A stretch of DNA of 25,786 nt from UPXZ01 sp964498765 (GTDB taxonomy: Bacteria > Bacteroidota > Bacteroidia > Bacteroidales > Paludibacteraceae). Positions within the stretch are counted from its first letter, which is position 1, and each line of letters begins with the position of its first letter. The position numbers were made by a program, and so were the translations under genes. The DNA lies in NCBI GenBank assembly GCA_964498765.1, contig CAZCIU010000040.1:1-25786 (forward strand), read 5' to 3'. The notes below the pieces were generated by a model that made no database searches, was not told the origin of the DNA, and saw only the letters and a program-made list of their open reading frames with translations. Shown here in pieces: positions 23,101 through 25,786 of the stretch.

Positions 23101-24144
23101 TCCGGCGTTTCAGACTTTAATATTTCCTTTGATTTGAATACCACTCAGACAGGATTTAACGTATTCAAACAAGGCAGCGAAGTGTCAGTAGATATTGATG
23201 CTGCCGGAAAAGTTGTCTTTACTGTTAAAGGATTGACCATTACATCAGATATTTCTGTTGCTGATGGAACCGACCAAACAATTTCCGTTTGTCGTGAAAA
23301 AAATGGTATGTTGAAAATCTACATTGCAGGCGATGTGCATAAATCACTTTACGACAAATCAAGAATCAACGAAGCAATTAATGCCGGTACAGTTTCTGTT
23401 GGAACTACATTCTCGAACTTAAAAGTCTTGAATTACGCATTGGCATTTAATGATTTGAAAATTGTTCCACCACCAGTAAAACCTGAATTCAGTACTGATA
23501 AAGTTGAATTTTGGTACAGACTTCGCGACAATCAAGGAAATCAAAACAAAATGTACGTGGTAAATGATGGCTCGTACACCAACCGTCTGAAATACCGCAG
23601 TACATGGTCGGGTGGTGATGATGAACTGTTTAAGTTCGTAGAGAAAACGGATGGAAATAAGGATGAATACTACATTTATTCCAAAAAAGATCCATCAACG
23701 AGAGTTTCTGTAAATCCGGCTGAAGCCAATGTAATTCAGGTTTTCAGCAATACAGCAAACGATACGTGGAAAATTTATCCATCAAAAGACCCGAATGCAT
23801 TCTGTATTCAATCGGTAAATACAACTGGAAACAATGTGATGAATTCATTTAATAATTCGTCAACTGGAGGAATTATCGGATTTTGGAACGATGATAATGC
23901 AGGTGATCCGGGAAGTCAGTGGGTGTTTGAACTCAGACTTTCTACCGATGTGAGAAACCTGAGCATGGAAAAATTAGGAGTTTATGCTAAAGACAGAAGA
24001 ATTTTATCGCATGATAATGATGCTAAACTAGTGATTTACGATGTAAGAGGCTTGATGGTTAATCCTGATTCGCAATTAGTTCCCGGAGTTTACTTGGTGA
24101 AAGTACTTGGTAAAGCCGGAACAGCAAAAGTTTTAATTCAGTAA
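20128..24144 (+). CDS. Secreted clan GH-D (alpha-galactosidase-like) glycoside hydrolase, T9SS cargo
   Basis: This 1338-residue multidomain protein begins with a signal peptide (1-23, ending IAQ). An N-terminal beta-sandwich is interrupted by a discoidin-like F5/8 C domain (about 100-243). The TIM barrel spans about 435-780 and carries GH27/GH36-type motifs: NSWYDW (447-452), YVVDDGW (483-489), FPNGL (510-514), FGLWLGPRGG (528-537) and YWKLDG (589-594), with Asp593 the likely nucleophile; Asp671 (NSNDIGR) is a candidate acid/base. A beta domain (785-880), an Ig-like domain (885-970), a LamG-like domain (975-1112) and a ricin-like beta-trefoil (1120-1270) follow. Residues ~1273-1338 (LVIYDVRG, GVYLVKV) form a T9SS sorting domain. 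It probably cleaves alpha-linked galactose or N-acetylgalactosamine from glycans at the cell surface; the exact substrate cannot be read from sequence. Confidence 0.85.
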   Translation: MNKITKPLILGMLFLLSSVGLIAQDGTVSISESKDKITIGNGFITREFSTVGNKLKTTAINNLRTDGGTTVFVPAAKSSEFVIKPVGDKTAINLNLYAKTSWTITANSVTSQENAPARAIIDGNASTFWHSNYGQGTGPTSWPYFFVIDMKESKEINSVVYTARPTGINGIVKDYELYVSDSPDNFPTTPAAKGSINVNTAEKAYIALSATVTGRYVKFVLVNAKSDSGGQFGSCGEFDVSADVYVEPKTAISASDLTLKKTVVGTITDGKSVRFEFESYNFQNVDWTVAMVVEMKNGDHFMKKYLEISVPENQESLARFDYIDGELFEVNGTDVKWSHPPMGGGVGGMSGYWIALGQPIYIQGMFFGSEFPQTETSIDAANLGHIRYFSGKSLAELKAENRYDGKFTTWKTVAGSARSTEMNVVQADFFEYINTIARPTKLRTQYNSWYDWMMNITETNIQSSFYEMEKGFSQFGLPPMDSYVVDDGWNAYGPHKGDNTTGFWQFNSKFPNGLAPSSDFSHRVASNFGLWLGPRGGYNYNYEFAQFLEDNGNGMLNNASGDITTNHKKYLTKLQEFFLDAQDKYQINYWKLDGFSTKPPSRKSDQYITGGEEGMYYMTEHWERWGNILNSMYDKAESQGQNMWINLTCYVNPSPWLLQWGNSVWMQNSNDIGRHNTGLARQVDQLLTYRDDLYFDFYKERQFQFPASNMYNHDPIYGKTGTGLANQMTDDEFRAYLLMMATRGTAFWELYYSYNMMDEGQKWMINAEVVNWIDANFEILRNSKLIGSTPKNGNAYGFSCWDGDNGIISVRNPSTAAKTFTFTLDRNIGVKEGVAGLSRVTVLNFKSTSPDDNTKKYSYGETITLTLQPGEIRIWQFSPEADVTPAKIETVKSTANNAVLVKFDERVDISKATFKVNGTAAQTAVLMADFKSVKLTFSPALTDYAKATLAVENVVDYSANKANLTSEFVYYPENVILVAETPADFKPSQSISGVSDFNISFDLNTTQTGFNVFKQGSEVSVDIDAAGKVVFTVKGLTITSDISVADGTDQTISVCREKNGMLKIYIAGDVHKSLYDKSRINEAINAGTVSVGTTFSNLKVLNYALAFNDLKIVPPPVKPEFSTDKVEFWYRLRDNQGNQNKMYVVNDGSYTNRLKYRSTWSGGDDELFKFVEKTDGNKDEYYIYSKKDPSTRVSVNPAEANVIQVFSNTANDTWKIYPSKDPNAFCIQSVNTTGNNVMNSFNNSSTGGIIGFWNDDNAGDPGSQWVFELRLSTDVRNLSMEKLGVYAKDRRILSHDNDAKLVIYDVRGLMVNPDSQLVPGVYLVKVLGKAGTAKVLIQ

Positions 24145-24164
24145 ATAAAACCTCATAAATACTT

Positions 24165-24200
24165 AAAATGGACACTTCAAAAAGGTGTCTATTTTCTTTT
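24165..24200 (+). terminator. Probable intrinsic terminator after the glycoside hydrolase
   Basis: AAAATGGACAC (24165-24175) pairs with GTGTCTATTTT (24185-24195), 11 bp with one G-U pair and a 9-nt loop, followed by CTTTT. It lies 20 nt after the stop codon. Its U-tract runs into the -33 box of the next promoter. Confidence 0.75.
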
Positions 24201-24228
24201 GAGATAAGAAATAAACATCGTAATTTTG
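24198..24228 (+). promoter_or_regulatory. Bacteroidetes-type promoter
   Basis: TTTG at 24198-24201 and TAATTTTG at 24221-24228 match the -33 and -7 boxes with a 19-nt spacer, the preferred geometry. The ATG of the next gene is at 24267, leaving a leader of about 30 nt. This is the best promoter match in the window. Confidence 0.75.
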
Positions 24229-24266
24229 TCGAGAAGAACAACTAAATTGTTTTTTAACTTGTAATT

Positions 24267-25288
24267 ATGAAAAAAATAATTCTACTTTTCAGTTTGCTTA
24301 CATACAGTTTCTTTGTTTTTTCTTTTAATTATAAATCTGTTTCTTCAAATGTTGAGGCATTTTATATTGACGAAATAGATCAAATAAAATCGTCTTATAC
24401 TGGCTCAAATCAAAAACAGAACGAAACAAATTCTGAAAATTTTGCACCTGTCGGTACTAAATGGTATTACAATCAAGAAATCTATCCGGAATTTCCGGGA
24501 GAATTTTCAGGAGAACGACAAGATTATATTTCTTTAGAATCAGTGCGTGATACCATTATTCAAGAGAAAAAATTTAATCGCATTAAACTGACGCATGGTT
24601 TAAGTGCTTGTTATTTTATTGATGAAGTATTTTTAAATCAAAGCAATGATACGGTTTATTTTTTCTCGGAACTATCCAAAGATATAATTCCACTTTATAT
24701 CTGGAGTGCGCAAAAAGGAGATAAATGGGAAGTGAAAATGTCCGATAATGAAAATTTTTTTACGAAGTCAGCGTTGACAGTATAGCAACTATTATTATTA
24801 ATAGCAGAACAGTCAGAAAACAGTTTTTGACTTATTCTATTTCAGGTGAATTTTATCAAAATGCTGAAGTGATAGAAGGAATAGGTGACCTACAAGGATT
24901 GTATCGTTTAATTTCTAAAACCGTGGCTTGTGATAATTTTCGAGCAAGTTTGAACGGTTTACGCTGTTACGTTCATCCGAATCATGGAAAGTATCAAATA
25001 GGTAATTTTGCTTGCGAATATGTTTCGTCAATAGATAATACGAATGCAGAAATATTCCGAATTTCACCTAATCCGGCAAATGATTATATTAAAATCCAGC
25101 ATAATTTTGGCTCAAATTTAGATGCTAAAGTATTTGTTGTTAGTAATTTAGGTGAAATTATGCTAACAAAGGATTTTAATACAACACAACAAATAGAATT
25201 AAATGTTTCTGCATTGTTATCAGGCATTTATTTTGTCAGAGTACAAGTTGGCAGTAAATCAGAAACTCGCAAATTGATAAAATTCTAA
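24267..25288 (+). pseudogene. Small T9SS-sorted protein gene split by a frameshift at T7
   Basis: The first frame (24267-24785) gives a signal peptide (MKKIILLFSLLTYSFFVFS) and a domain of unknown function, then stops at 24783. Read in the -1 frame from the T run at 24755-24761, the protein continues without a break as YEVSVDSIATIIIN and runs to 25288, giving about 340 residues in all. The rest ends in a classic T9SS sorting domain: FRISPNPANDYIKI, then VVSNLGEIML and LSGIYFVRVQ. Eight T at this site would restore one frame. The break may be a lost base, a sequencing error in the homopolymer, phase variation, or true -1 frameshifting, since T TTT TTT in the zero frame is a canonical slippery heptamer. 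Function is not recognised. Confidence 0.8.
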
Positions 25289-25311
25289 GTTTATCATAAA
25301 TTTCAAATTTC

Positions 25312-25342
25312 TTGCAAATACAAAGCAATTTGCTTACTTTTG
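25312..25342 (+). promoter_or_regulatory. Promoter of pyrH
   Basis: TTG at 25312-25314 and TACTTTTG at 25335-25342 fit the -33 and -7 boxes with a 20-nt spacer. A 6-bp palindrome AAGCAA-T-TTGCTT (25323-25335) fills the spacer and could be an operator. The pyrH ATG lies 25 nt after the -7 box. Confidence 0.7.
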
Positions 25343-25367
25343 TTATTAGAAAAAAATAATTCATCGA

Positions 25368-25786
25368 ATGGTAAAGTTTAAACGTATATTGTTGAAGTTG
25401 AGCGGCGAGTCATTGGCCGGAGCTACAAAGCAGGGAATTGATACAGTTAGATTGGAGGAATATGCCGATCAGATTTCAGAAATCGTTGGAATGGGTGTTC
25501 AGGTAGGCATCGTTATTGGCGGCGGAAATATTTTTCGCGGACTGAGTGGTTCCAAAAAAGGTTTTGACCGTGTGCAAGGCGACCAGATGGGAATGCTGGC
25601 AACAGTGATTAACAGTTTGGCACTTAATTCTGCGTTGCAAGCAAATGGAACGAAATCACGTGTAATGACTTCCATTCGGATGGAGCCGATTGGCGAATAT
25701 TACAGTAAAAGATACGCGCTGGAATGCCTTGAGAAAGGCGAAGTTGTAATTATTGCCGGAGGAACAAGCAATCCATATTTTACAAC
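25368..25786 (+). CDS. pyrH: UMP kinase, 3'-truncated by window edge
   Basis: This enzyme converts UMP to UDP in pyrimidine nucleotide synthesis in the cytoplasm and is a hexamer of the amino-acid-kinase fold. The frame is open from the ATG at 25368 to the end of the window (139 full codons of about 235). Visible motifs are the phosphate-binding KLSGESL (9-15), VIGGGNIFRG, the VQGDQMGMLATVINSLAL segment and the C-terminal part EKGEVVIIAGGTSNPYFTT, which contains the family GGTxNPxFTT signature. The start is supported by the conserved FKRILLKLSGE region and the promoter upstream. It is the first housekeeping gene after the three exported-protein genes. Confidence 0.97.
   Translation, partial: MVKFKRILLKLSGESLAGATKQGIDTVRLEEYADQISEIVGMGVQVGIVIGGGNIFRGLSGSKKGFDRVQGDQMGMLATVINSLALNSALQANGTKSRVMTSIRMEPIGEYYSKRYALECLEKGEVVIIAGGTSNPYFT

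Noticed and set aside
24827..25288. Independent gene starting at ATG-like codon 24827
   Set aside because: It has no signal peptide, begins mid-domain, and its frame continues upstream to the T7 site and joins the preceding frame.

Overview
The window is a chromosomal segment of a Bacteroidetes bacterium, most likely order Bacteroidales; the genus cannot be fixed from sequence alone. The evidence is the fused str-S10-spc-alpha order (fusA directly before rpsJ, no tuf), zinc-free versions of uS14, bL36 and uS4, near absence of Shine-Dalgarno sequences, TAnnTTTG-type -7 promoter boxes, and several C-terminal sorting domains of the type IX secretion system (T9SS). Everything is on the + strand.

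Region 1 (1-17862) is one long ribosomal cluster: 3' part of fusA, rpsJ, rplC, rplD, rplW, rplB, rpsS, rplV, rpsC, rplP, rpmC, rpsQ, rplN, rplX, rplE, rpsN, rpsH, rplF, rplR, rpsE, rpmD, rplO, secY, map, infA, rpmJ, rpsM, rpsK, rpsD, rpoA, rplQ. The genes make the large and small ribosomal subunits, the translocase channel, N-terminal Met removal, initiation factor IF1 and RNA polymerase alpha. A strong intrinsic terminator follows rplQ. All genes look intact.

Region 2 (about 17980-25288) holds three monocistronic-looking genes for exported proteins, each with a signal peptide and a T9SS-type C-terminal domain: a CotH-kinase-like protein with an N-terminal discoidin-like domain, a 1338-residue clan GH-D (alpha-galactosidase-like) glycoside hydrolase with several accessory domains, and a small lineage-specific protein whose reading frame is broken at a run of seven T. 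Region 3 (25368-end) is the 5' part of pyrH with its own promoter.

The most unusual structure is not coding. Spacers in the ribosomal cluster are bimodal: most are 1-53 nt, but ten are 80-226 nt, and nearly all the long ones are filled end to end by inverted repeats. At four of them the arms are arrays of 7-nt words with exact 7-nt periodicity (AARTTAG-like at three loci, a CAG-phased word at one), usually with the reverse complement of the same word on the other side. These look like inserted or expanded hairpin elements inside an otherwise tightly packed essential operon, and are the best candidate for an undescribed element in this window.
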